Source: Acidobacteriota bacterium (lineage in GTDB: Bacteria > Acidobacteriota > Vicinamibacteria > Vicinamibacterales > SCN-69-37). Taken from it: 7,903 nucleotides of DNA. The DNA lies in contig JANLHE010000590.1 of the NCBI GenBank assembly GCA_024653875.1, positions 1 through 7,903 on the forward strand, in the 5' to 3' direction. Positions 1 through 5,711 of the stretch are shown piece by piece (position 1 is the stretch's first letter; each line of letters opens with the position of its first letter). A program made the position numbers and the translations under genes. Below the pieces are notes generated by a model that saw only the letters and a list, made by a program, of their open reading frames with translations, was not told where the DNA came from and searched no databases.

Positions 1-95
1 GCCACGAGTGCCCGCTGCAGTACCGCGTACTGATCGTCTGTCAGATACTCCTGAATCAGCTTTGTGAAGTGCGTCGTCTCGACAAATGTCAGCAT
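1..95 (-). CDS. HigB/RelE-family toxin, N-terminal part (cut by window edge)
   Basis: Only the first 31 residues are inside the window; the gene reads leftward from an ATG at 95-93 and has no stop before base 1. The peptide begins MLTFVETTHFTKLIQEYLTD and continues DQYAVLQRALV. This matches my memory of the N-terminus of HigB-like RelE/ParE-superfamily toxins, which usually read M-(L/I)-x-F-(I/V)-E-T-x-x-F-(T/S)-K, then a short helix with (L/Y)L-(T/S)-D-(D/E)-x-Y-x-x-L-Q. Members are normally about 100-120 aa mRNA interferases. In higBA operons the toxin comes first, followed by a helix-turn-helix antitoxin that represses the promoter, so the antitoxin should lie just beyond the left edge. 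The ATG is chosen because the homology starts there; the Shine-Dalgarno sequence is weak (ACGGAT). Catalytic C-terminal residues cannot be inspected. Confidence 0.78.
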   Translation of the reverse strand, partial: MLTFVETTHFTKLIQEYLTDDQYAVLQRALV

Positions 96-104
96 CAGAA
101 TATC

Positions 105-128
105 CGTCAATGACGTACTACGTCAATG
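105..128. promoter_or_regulatory. Candidate operator: palindrome inside a direct repeat
   Basis: Bases 111-125 are a perfect inverted repeat, TGACGTA-C-TACGTCA (7-bp arms, 1-nt centre). The same segment holds an exact 8-bp direct repeat, CGTCAATG, at 105-112 and 121-128, spaced 16 bp start to start. It sits 10 bases upstream of the HigB-type toxin start and within the 123-bp gap between the two divergent toxin-antitoxin units. Toxin-antitoxin operons are commonly autoregulated by binding of the antitoxin to palindromes at this location. The binding role is inference; the repeats are directly visible. Confidence 0.5.
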
Positions 129-218
129 CCGCAGATGGCCCGCGGTTCCGCCCCTTATCCGACTGTAGCCAACACGAGGCGGTGATGGCGTTGAGGTGGT
201 ACACAAATCGACTTCGCG

Positions 219-398
219 ATGGGTCAGCACGTGCTCCGTGCCGCCCTCTTTATGGACCAGGGCCGGGAGCTTCTGAGCGGCATCACGCCGGACAACGTCG
301 CGCAACTACTGGACCGCAGCGGCGTGCATCAGGTCCACGGCAAGGCTTTCGCCGGCCTTCGTGACGCCGCGCTGGCCTCGGTGAGGAGCTGGGGATGA
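219..398 (+). CDS. Small candidate antitoxin (59 aa) coupled to AbiEii-type gene
   Basis: This 59-residue frame starts MGQHVLRAALFMDQGRELLS and ends ALASVRSWG. Its TGA stop at 396-398 overlaps the ATG of the nucleotidyltransferase gene (ATGA), the usual sign of translational coupling in toxin-antitoxin pairs. The frame is closed upstream by a stop at 192-194, so it can be at most 8 residues longer. The ATG at 219 has a GAGGTGG 18 nt upstream, too far to be a convincing ribosome site; an internal ATG at 252 also lacks one. The peptide looks largely helical (MDQGRELL, DNVAQLLDR, AFAGLRDAALASV). I do not recognise the family. The antitoxin role is inferred from size, position and coupling, because AbiEii-type genes are normally preceded by their antitoxin. 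It may be a shortened remnant, since the N-terminus is abrupt. Confidence 0.6.
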   Translation: MGQHVLRAALFMDQGRELLSGITPDNVAQLLDRSGVHQVHGKAFAGLRDAALASVRSWG

Positions 399-1036
399 AG
401 CGTTACAATCAGCCGATGCACCCTGAGGTTCTTCCCGAGGGCTGGGCATCAGTCGCGGTCGAGCTCGATGAGCTGGGCCTGTTGAACGATGCCTATCTGG
501 CCGGCGGCACGGGGCTGGCCCTCCGCTTCGGCCATCGTGTGTCAATCGATCTCGACCTGATGCTGCCGGTGCCGTTCTCCAGCGAGGACGTCCGCGACCG
601 GCTGCAGGGCCGGCCGGGCCTTCGTCATCTGGAATTGGCGCCACACACGCTGCACGCCGAGATGCGAGGCATCACGATCAGCTTTCTCCACTATCGCTAC
701 CCGCTTCTCTTCCCCACCGATCCGCTCGGGGGGCTGCAGGTGGCCGATGCCAGGGATATCGCGTGCATGATGGCGGCGGCCATCAGCGACCGCGGAGGCC
801 GGCGGGACTTCGTCGATCTGTACGTCGCCGGTCAGACCTTTGGCCTGGCGCAGATCCTTGACTGGTTCGATCGGAAGTACTCAGGCGTCTCGTACAGCCG
901 AACGCACCTGCTGAAGGCCCTGACCCACTTTGGCGATGCCGAAGACGAGCCCCTGCCGGCCCTGCTGATTCCGCTCAATTGGTCCGACGTGCGGCGCTAC
1001 TTCGAAACCGAGGCACCCACGCTGCTCCGGCTCTGA
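395..1036 (+). CDS. AbiEii/AbiGii-type (DUF1814) nucleotidyltransferase toxin
   Basis: A 213-aa protein of the minimal nucleotidyltransferase superfamily that forms the toxin half of AbiE-like toxin-antitoxin and abortive-infection systems. The diagnostic core is clear: an AGGTGLAL loop (residues 36-43; GG(S/T)G binds the nucleotide phosphates), then HRVSIDLDLM (47-56), in which D52 and D54 form the metal-binding DxD pair. A third conserved block is DIACMMAAAISDRGGRRDFVDLY (residues 121-143), with R133, R137, D138 and D141. In relatives I remember, the position of M126 is a lysine, so this copy may be altered in its active site. The start is supported by GAGGAG (383-388), 6 nt before the ATG; it overlaps the upstream small gene by 4 bases. 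Length is at the short end for the family. It converges on the BNR-protein gene with 7 nt between stop codons. Confidence 0.87.
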   Translation: MKRYNQPMHPEVLPEGWASVAVELDELGLLNDAYLAGGTGLALRFGHRVSIDLDLMLPVPFSSEDVRDRLQGRPGLRHLELAPHTLHAEMRGITISFLHYRYPLLFPTDPLGGLQVADARDIACMMAAAISDRGGRRDFVDLYVAGQTFGLAQILDWFDRKYSGVSYSRTHLLKALTHFGDAEDEPLPALLIPLNWSDVRRYFETEAPTLLRL

Positions 1037-1043
1037 GGACGGC

Positions 1044-4000
1044 CTATCGGCCGCCACCCTGACGAGGCACAACGATCTTGGGCTGGCCCCCCAGCATCTT
1101 GTTCAACGCGGCAACCGAGCCGTCGATGATCCTGGTGAGTTCCTGCTGGCGCGCGGCAGCATCGCCTTCCAGTTCCGCGAGCACGGTCAGCAACCCGGCC
1201 GTCGGCTTGGCCTGCGGCCCGACGATGCCGCCGAGCGTGGTCCCGACTTCTTCCATCAGCCGCGGGTACATGCGGTAGTTCATCGCGGGCTGCGGACGCC
1301 GGAGCTTGTCCATCAACGCGGTGAGCTGCGCCTTCGCGCTGCCCGCCTGCTCCAGCACCTGATCAATATTGACCATCCCGCCTTTGCGTGCCTGTGCCTC
1401 GGCGGCCGTGACCTGCTGCGTCAGGTCATCCACGGTCGTCACCAGCCGCGACGCCCGCACCATCAGATCGCGCGCGCGAGTGGCGGCGTCGAACTGGGCC
1501 TGATACTCAGCGGCCGACAGGTTCACGTCGGGATCGCCGCGCAGTTCGAACGTCTTCGACATCGTCCTGCCGGCCGCCACGATCGTCGCGGTGTACTTCC
1601 CCGGCATCGCCGGCAGCCGCGCGCCGCCACCGCGCCCGCCGCCACGCCCCCCACCGGCAGGCATCCCGGCCGGATTGGCCCAACTCAGATCCCACACCAC
1701 GCGGTTCACACCGGCCATGCCACGGTCCTGAATGCGATTGACCACCGCGCCGTTCGCATCGGCGATCGTGATGGTCACGGCCCCCGCGCCCGTCGCAGGC
1801 GCGTCGGCCTTCAGGAAGTAGTTGATCATCGCCCCGGCCGGCGGGTTCTCTCCGAGCCAGGTGCTGGCACCGAGGTTCGAGTCCTTGTCCCACCTCTCCC
1901 ACCGCGTGGCGCGATGCACGTCAAAGAGCGTCACGTCGGCGGCCATCGCCGCCGCCAGGTTCTGCACCGGCGCGATGTCGTCGAGAATCCATGCCCCGCG
2001 GCCGTGCGTGCCGATGATCAGATCGTTCTCGCGCGGATGCACCTTGATGTCGCGCACGGAGACGCGCGGCAGGTTGAGCCGGAAGTCGTGCCAGGTCCTG
2101 CCGGCATCCAGGCTCACCTGCAGGCCGCGCTCCATCCCCGCGTAGAGCACGTCCGGATTCTTCGGGTCCTCACGCACGACGATGGCGTAATCGTCCTTCG
2201 GCAATCCCGCCGAGAGGTTCTCGCACTTCTGTCCGTAGTCGTCGCACCGGAACACATGCGGCGTGAAGTCGTTCAACCGGTGCTGATCCACCGTGATATA
2301 CGCGCGGCCATTGACATGGTGCGAGGCGTCAATCTTGCCGACCCACGATTCGGCCGGGAACCCGGGAATGCGCGCATTCACCTTGGTCCACGCGCCGCCG
2401 TCATTGCGCGTCACCTGCACGTTGCCATCGTCGGTGCCGACCCAGATGACGCCCTTCTCACGCGGCGACTCGGCCACCGTGAGAATCGTCGCGTGAAATT
2501 CCGCCGCCGTGTTGTCGTTGTAGATCTCGCCGCCCGAGTCCAGCAGTTTGTGCGGTTCAGCGTTCGTGAGATCGGGACTGATGACATCGAACGTGTAGAA
2601 CTCGTCCCGGCTGCGGAACAACACGTTGCCGCCCCAGTAGGTGACGTTCACGTCATGGGGCGAGATGTGAATCGGCGCGTTCCAGTTGAAGCGATACTTC
2701 GCCCGGAACATGCCCTGTCCCGCGGATCCAATCATCCGGGGATACGGCGGGATGCTGCGGGCGCGGCCCGTGTTCGTGTCGGTCACGGTGAAATACCCGC
2801 CCTGCGAGTTCGAATAGACGATGTGCGGCTTGCCGGGTACGGGCACGGCGTAGAACCCATCGCCGCCGCTGACCGTGAACCAGTCGTCGGTCAGAATCGC
2901 GCCGGCCTTCGAGCGGCTCGGACCACACCAGTTCCCGTTGTCCTGCAGGCCGCCGCACACAAAGTACGGATCGCGGTCGTCATAGAAGATTTGATAGAAC
3001 TGCGACAGGACGACATTGCGGAAGATGTGGTAGTTGAAGCCGCCGTCGTAACTGACCTGGTATCCACCGTCCGATCCGTTCAGGATGCGGTTCGAGTCTT
3101 GCGGATCGATCCACAGCGCCTGATGGTCACCGTGCACACCCGCGGCCGTGCGCACGAACGTCCGGCCGCCATCGGTGGACTTGGACTGTCCGCCGGAAAT
3201 CACGAACACCGTGTTCTCATCGTTGGGATCCGCGATGACGTCCGAGTAATAAAACGGCCGGAAATTCAGGTTCCGGTCGTCATTCACCATCGTCCACGTC
3301 TCGCCGTAGTCATTCGATCGGAACAGGGTGCCCGCCGTCGGGTATTCCGTCACCAGGTAGACCACGCTCGGATTGCCCTGCGCGACCGACACACCCGGAC
3401 GCGCCATGGGCTGAGTCGGCGTGGTCGTGATCTTCTTCCACGTGTCGCCGAGATCACGGCTCACATACAGCGCCGTCTCCTTGCCCCCATCGTCAAAACG
3501 CCACGGCGTCCGGCGGAACGTCCACATACCGGCATACACATTGCGCGGGTTGGTCAGATCCATGTCGAGGTCCGAGCACCCGGTTTCCGGATTGATGTAG
3601 AGCACCTTCGTCCACGTCCGGCCACCATCCGTGGTCTTGAAGACGCCGCGCTCCTCGTTGTCGCCCCATTCGTGGCCCAGGGCGCACACCAGCGCCACGT
3701 CGGGATTTTTCGGATGGACGACGATGCGCTTGATGCGCTCGGAGTCGGAGAGGCCGAGATGCGTCCAGGTGCGGCCGGCGTCGGTCGACCGATAGACGCC
3801 GTTCCCGTACCCGACGGAGTTGCGCGGGTCGCCTTCACCCGAACCCAGCCAGACGACGTTGTGGTCGGAGGGCGCCAGTGTGAGCGACCCGACCGAGTAG
3901 GCGAATTCCTCCTCGAACACGCCCTGGAATGTCGTGCCGGCGTCGGTGGTCTTCCACACGCCGCCGTCGACGCCACCCACCCAGAAGGTTTTCGGATCGC

Positions 4001-4229
4001 CCGGCACGCCGAGGATGGCCGACACGCGCCCCCCCATGTTGGCGGGACCAATTGAGCGCCAGCTCAAATCGCGCAGCGCGTCGGTCACCGCGTCGCCGGT
4101 TGCCGCGCGCAGCGCGGGTGTGGGCGCCGCGGCGCCGCCGAACTGGGCGGCCAGCGGCACGGTGACGGCCACCGCCGCAAGGCACGCGGCGGCCAACACT
4201 GCCTGAAGGAGAGAACGGGAAATGCGCAT
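1044..4229 (-). CDS. Exported sortilin/VPS10-type BNR-repeat beta-propeller protein
   Basis: A 1061-aa secreted protein. A signal peptide (MRISRSLLQAVLAAACLAAV..., cleavage near residue 27-35) is followed by many BNR/Asp-box repeats (S/T-x-D-x-G-x-T-W/F): TTDAGTTF 94-101, STDAGRTW 148-155, TTDGGRTW 199-206, SRDLGDTW 257-264, SNDYGETW 305-312, STDGGRTF 351-358, SYDGGFNY 393-400 and SLDAGRTW 706-713. The first part ends in GTHGRGAWILDD (740-751), as is usual in this family. Next come an Ig/FlgD-like beta segment (about 802-895), interrupted by GGGRGGGRGGG (859-869), and a helical C-terminus with a coiled-coil look (about 905-1061). Such proteins are often annotated as glycosyl hydrolases or WD40/YVTN-like; no catalytic activity can be assigned here. 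An in-frame ATG 18 codons upstream exists, but the ATG at 4229 has AGAGGA (4239-4244) 9 nt before it and begins the signal peptide, so it is preferred. Confidence 0.92.
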   Translation of the reverse strand: MRISRSLLQAVLAAACLAAVAVTVPLAAQFGGAAAPTPALRAATGDAVTDALRDLSWRSIGPANMGGRVSAILGVPGDPKTFWVGGVDGGVWKTTDAGTTFQGVFEEEFAYSVGSLTLAPSDHNVVWLGSGEGDPRNSVGYGNGVYRSTDAGRTWTHLGLSDSERIKRIVVHPKNPDVALVCALGHEWGDNEERGVFKTTDGGRTWTKVLYINPETGCSDLDMDLTNPRNVYAGMWTFRRTPWRFDDGGKETALYVSRDLGDTWKKITTTPTQPMARPGVSVAQGNPSVVYLVTEYPTAGTLFRSNDYGETWTMVNDDRNLNFRPFYYSDVIADPNDENTVFVISGGQSKSTDGGRTFVRTAAGVHGDHQALWIDPQDSNRILNGSDGGYQVSYDGGFNYHIFRNVVLSQFYQIFYDDRDPYFVCGGLQDNGNWCGPSRSKAGAILTDDWFTVSGGDGFYAVPVPGKPHIVYSNSQGGYFTVTDTNTGRARSIPPYPRMIGSAGQGMFRAKYRFNWNAPIHISPHDVNVTYWGGNVLFRSRDEFYTFDVISPDLTNAEPHKLLDSGGEIYNDNTAAEFHATILTVAESPREKGVIWVGTDDGNVQVTRNDGGAWTKVNARIPGFPAESWVGKIDASHHVNGRAYITVDQHRLNDFTPHVFRCDDYGQKCENLSAGLPKDDYAIVVREDPKNPDVLYAGMERGLQVSLDAGRTWHDFRLNLPRVSVRDIKVHPRENDLIIGTHGRGAWILDDIAPVQNLAAAMAADVTLFDVHRATRWERWDKDSNLGASTWLGENPPAGAMINYFLKADAPATGAGAVTITIADANGAVVNRIQDRGMAGVNRVVWDLSWANPAGMPAGGGRGGGRGGGARLPAMPGKYTATIVAAGRTMSKTFELRGDPDVNLSAAEYQAQFDAATRARDLMVRASRLVTTVDDLTQQVTAAEAQARKGGMVNIDQVLEQAGSAKAQLTALMDKLRRPQPAMNYRMYPRLMEEVGTTLGGIVGPQAKPTAGLLTVLAELEGDAAARQQELTRIIDGSVAALNKMLGGQPKIVVPRQGGGR

Positions 4230-4288
4230 GGGCCTGGTTCCTCTTGTCACACGTTCATCAGCTGGCCGGACCACGGCAGGCATCGCCC

Positions 4289-4307
4289 GCCGCCGGCCCC
4301 CGGCGGC
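4289..4307. terminator. GC-rich hairpin between histone-like gene and BNR gene
   Basis: GCCGCCGG (4289-4296), a 3-nt CCC loop and CCGGCGGC (4300-4307) form a perfect 8-bp, all-GC stem. It lies 38 nt past the stop of the last histone-like gene and 60 nt before the start of the BNR gene, in their shared minus-strand direction. There is no T-run on either side, so it is not a canonical intrinsic terminator; it could be an RNA-stabilising or attenuating structure in the spacer. Confidence 0.35.
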
Positions 4308-4345
4308 AGTCTATACCGGCTCACCGTCTCGTCGGGGGGCCCAAG

Positions 4346-4573
4346 TCAGCGTCGCTTGCGGACCTGCTTCGCGACCTTCTTCGCGGTCTTGACCACCCGC
4401 TTCACCGCCTTCGTCACGGCCTTCTTCGCGGCCTTCCGCTGCTTGGTGCTTGGCGCCAGCTTCTTCGCCGCCTTCGCCACGGTATCCACGCCGCGGGCGC
4501 CGCGCCCCAGCGTGCGGCCCACGCGCTCAGCCGTCTTGACCAGGGCGGTGTCCGCCTTCTTTTTCTTAAACAT
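4346..4573 (-). CDS. Small lysine/arginine-rich histone-H1-like protein (75 aa)
   Basis: A 75-residue protein with 19 lysines and 9 arginines against only 3 acidic residues. It starts MFKKKKADTALVKTAERVGR and ends in repeated A-K-K-V / V-K-x-A-K heptad-like units (residues 33-75), the low-complexity pattern of H1- or HctB-like bacterial nucleoid proteins. Such tails bind DNA or RNA nonspecifically; a nucleoid-compacting role is inferred from composition only. A strong GGAGG (4581-4585) lies 7 nt before the ATG. The first 25 residues resemble those of the gene 42 nt upstream (KKKADTxL...RVGRxLG), so the pair are diverged tandem paralogues, probably cotranscribed. Composition-biased frames can arise by chance, but the ribosome site and the paralogue argue for a real gene. 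A ribosome- or RNA-binding role is an alternative. Confidence 0.8.
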   Translation of the reverse strand: MFKKKKADTALVKTAERVGRTLGRGARGVDTVAKAAKKLAPSTKQRKAAKKAVTKAVKRVVKTAKKVAKQVRKRR

Positions 4574-4615
4574 CTCTCTGCCTCCAATGGTGTCTGTTGA
4601 ACGTGCGTGTGCTGG

Positions 4616-4897
4616 TCAGCGCGGCTTGCGGTTCGACCACCGCGGCGCGGCCGAGGCTCGCACGATGGCGCGCTCGTCAACCACCTGACCGCGCTTGACC
4701 TTCTGCGGCACGGGCGTGTTTGCCGGCCTGGGCGTCTTTGGGGCGATCGTCTTCACAACCTTCGCAGGCTTCGCAGCAGGCTTCGCAGCCTTCGATCGCC
4801 CTCCAGCAGCCGCCAGTGTCCTGGCCGCCGTTCCAAGCGCTCGACCCACGCGCGTCGCCGCCCTTGCGAGCACGGTGTCGGCCTTCTTCTTCGCCAT
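4616..4897 (-). CDS. Small basic alanine/lysine-rich histone-like protein (93 aa)
   Basis: This 93-residue basic protein opens with MAKKKADTVLARAATRVGRA, closely similar to the start of the downstream 75-aa protein. A KAAKPAAKPAK stretch (residues 36-46) is typical of H1-like tails; at DNA level it corresponds to short GGCTTCGCAG-type repeats around 4757-4790. Unlike its paralogue, it ends in a mixed-composition tail, KVKRGQVVDERAIVRASAAP then RWSNRKPR (from about residue 66), which may be a separate functional segment. GGAGGA (4901-4906) stands about 4 nt before the ATG. The gene is first in a likely minus-strand operon and is divergent from the L,D-transpeptidase genes. A DNA-compacting role is inferred from composition; I cannot name an orthologue. 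Confidence 0.8.
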   Translation of the reverse strand: MAKKKADTVLARAATRVGRALGTAARTLAAAGGRSKAAKPAAKPAKVVKTIAPKTPRPANTPVPQKVKRGQVVDERAIVRASAAPRWSNRKPR

Positions 4898-4975
4898 ATA
4901 TCCTCCGATGCCTGTCCTCGTCTCCCTCTACATTACGCCTCCGGGCGTCAGGTGGGCGGCTTTGTAAGAGTTCTG

Positions 4976-4999
4976 TCGCCGCCCGGTTTCAGGCGGCGA
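4976..4999. repeat. 8-bp inverted repeat in divergent intergenic region
   Basis: TCGCCGCC (4976-4983) and GGCGGCGA (4992-4999) are perfect reverse complements around the 8-nt CGGTTTCA. The repeat sits in the 142-bp region between the divergent starts of the histone-like operon and the transpeptidase operon, ending 27 bp upstream of the TATAAT box. A dyad at this position could be a regulator site acting on either promoter. It could also be a by-product of high GC; a smaller dyad, ACGCC-TCCG-GGCGT, lies at 4935-4948. Confidence 0.4.
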
Positions 5000-5004
5000 T
5001 CACG

Positions 5005-5032
5005 GGAACCCGGCCAGGTGGCGGTGTATAAT
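5005..5032 (+). promoter_or_regulatory. Promoter for the L,D-transpeptidase genes
   Basis: A perfect TATAAT hexamer occupies 5027-5032, which is conspicuous in this GC-rich setting. No TTGACA-like -35 box stands 17 bp upstream; a GGAAC at 5005-5009 (17-nt spacer) resembles the -35 of ECF sigma factors, but the -10 is of housekeeping type, so the sigma class is unclear. Transcription would start near 5038-5040, at or within 2 nt of the first ATG (5040), implying a leaderless or almost leaderless mRNA. Confidence 0.55.
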
Positions 5033-5039
5033 TTTGCAC

Positions 5040-5705
5040 ATGCTCAAAGCGTTGGTCTGTGTCACCGCCCTCAGTTTGTCGGCGAACGCTCTCGGTGCGC
5101 CAAGCGTCCCGGGGCCCTCGTGGTCCGGCCCCAGTGGCTCGATCTCGCCAACCGTCCTTGAGATGGGCCTTGCGGCCGCGCGATGCGCCGAACAAGCGGG
5201 TGTCGTCAACGATCCCGGCACCCTCACGATCATCGACTATTCGAAGCCCTCCACCGCCAAGCGGATGTGGGTGTTTGACTTGAGACACAGCACGCTGCTG
5301 TACGAAGAACTGGTCTCACACGGCCAGGGCAGTGGCGACAACATGGCCACGCGTTTCTCGAATGACGACGGCTCGCACCAGACGAGCCTGGGTCTGTTTG
5401 TGACGGCGGAACCGTACACCGGAAAGAACGGCTACTCCCTCCGCCTCGACGGACTTGAGCGCGGCGTGAACGACCGCGCCCGTGCACGTGCCATCGTCAT
5501 TCACGGCGCGCCGTATGTCAGTGATGACCTGGCGCGCACGATGGGCAGACTCGGGCGCAGCTGGGGATGCCCCGCCGTGCGGGAAGCCGTGGCGCGCGGT
5601 ATCATTGATCGTGTGAAAGGCGGCGGACTCGTGTTCGCCTATGCGGAGCACGACGAATGGTTGCGGTCGTCTCCGTTCCTCGGGGATTGCGCAGCCGCAC
5701 AGTAG
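5040..5705 (+). CDS. Exported L,D-transpeptidase, YkuD_2-type catalytic domain
   Basis: A 221-aa protein with a signal peptide (MLKALVCVTALSLSANALGA, predicted cut after residue 20), so it acts in the periplasm or at the cell wall. The body matches the 'murein L,D-transpeptidase catalytic domain' family (YkuD_2, DUF4105-unrelated). TLTIIDYSKPSTAKRMWVFD (61-80) is the opening strand pair; LVSHGQGSGDN (91-101) and SLGLFVTAEPYTGKNGYSLR (116-135) follow. The active-site block has H155 in IVIHGAPYV (152-160) and catalytic C177 in SWGCPAV (174-180). These enzymes form or remodel 3-3 or lipoprotein cross-links through a cysteine acyl-enzyme; the exact substrate here is unknown. The ATG at 5040 is preferred to an in-frame TTG at 5034: it follows TATAAT at leaderless distance, and no good ribosome site exists. 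The next gene begins 6 nt after its stop. Confidence 0.9.
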   Translation: MLKALVCVTALSLSANALGAPSVPGPSWSGPSGSISPTVLEMGLAAARCAEQAGVVNDPGTLTIIDYSKPSTAKRMWVFDLRHSTLLYEELVSHGQGSGDNMATRFSNDDGSHQTSLGLFVTAEPYTGKNGYSLRLDGLERGVNDRARARAIVIHGAPYVSDDLARTMGRLGRSWGCPAVREAVARGIIDRVKGGGLVFAYAEHDEWLRSSPFLGDCAAAQ

Positions 5706-5711
5706 GCGGCC

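Noticed and set aside
97..126. TTGACG ... TATTCT as a minus-strand promoter for the HigB-type gene
   Set aside because: The predicted start would fall inside the coding sequence (near base 90), after the ATG at 95, so it would not give a functional message for that start.
86..364. 92-codon plus-strand frame crossing the palindrome and antitoxin region
   Set aside because: Its end overlaps the 219-398 frame, which has ATGA coupling; its composition turns Arg/Pro/Gly-rich, and its start lies within the minus-strand toxin gene.
1040..1053. CGGCC-TATC-GGCCG hairpin spanning the stop of the BNR gene and the convergent gap
   Set aside because: Only a 5-bp stem and no T-run on either strand; not enough to call a bidirectional terminator, though its position would suit one.
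1914..4055. 713-codon open frame on the plus strand
   Set aside because: It lies wholly antisense to the BNR-repeat gene and has an Arg/Val/His-rich composition without any recognisable motif; the minus-strand frame shows repeated Asp-boxes and a signal peptide.
4230..4283. Upstream ATG (4283) as start of the BNR protein
   Set aside because: It would put 18 charged residues before the signal peptide and has no better ribosome site; AGAGGA fits the ATG at 4229.
4312..4317. TATAGA (minus strand) as a -10 box for the BNR gene
   Set aside because: No -35 element at a suitable distance, and a single six-base match is not sufficient; the gene could equally be read from the upstream histone-like operon.
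5034..5039. TTG at 5034 as start of the first transpeptidase
   Set aside because: It lies within 2 nt of the TATAAT hexamer, upstream of the predicted transcription start, so it could not be translated from that promoter.
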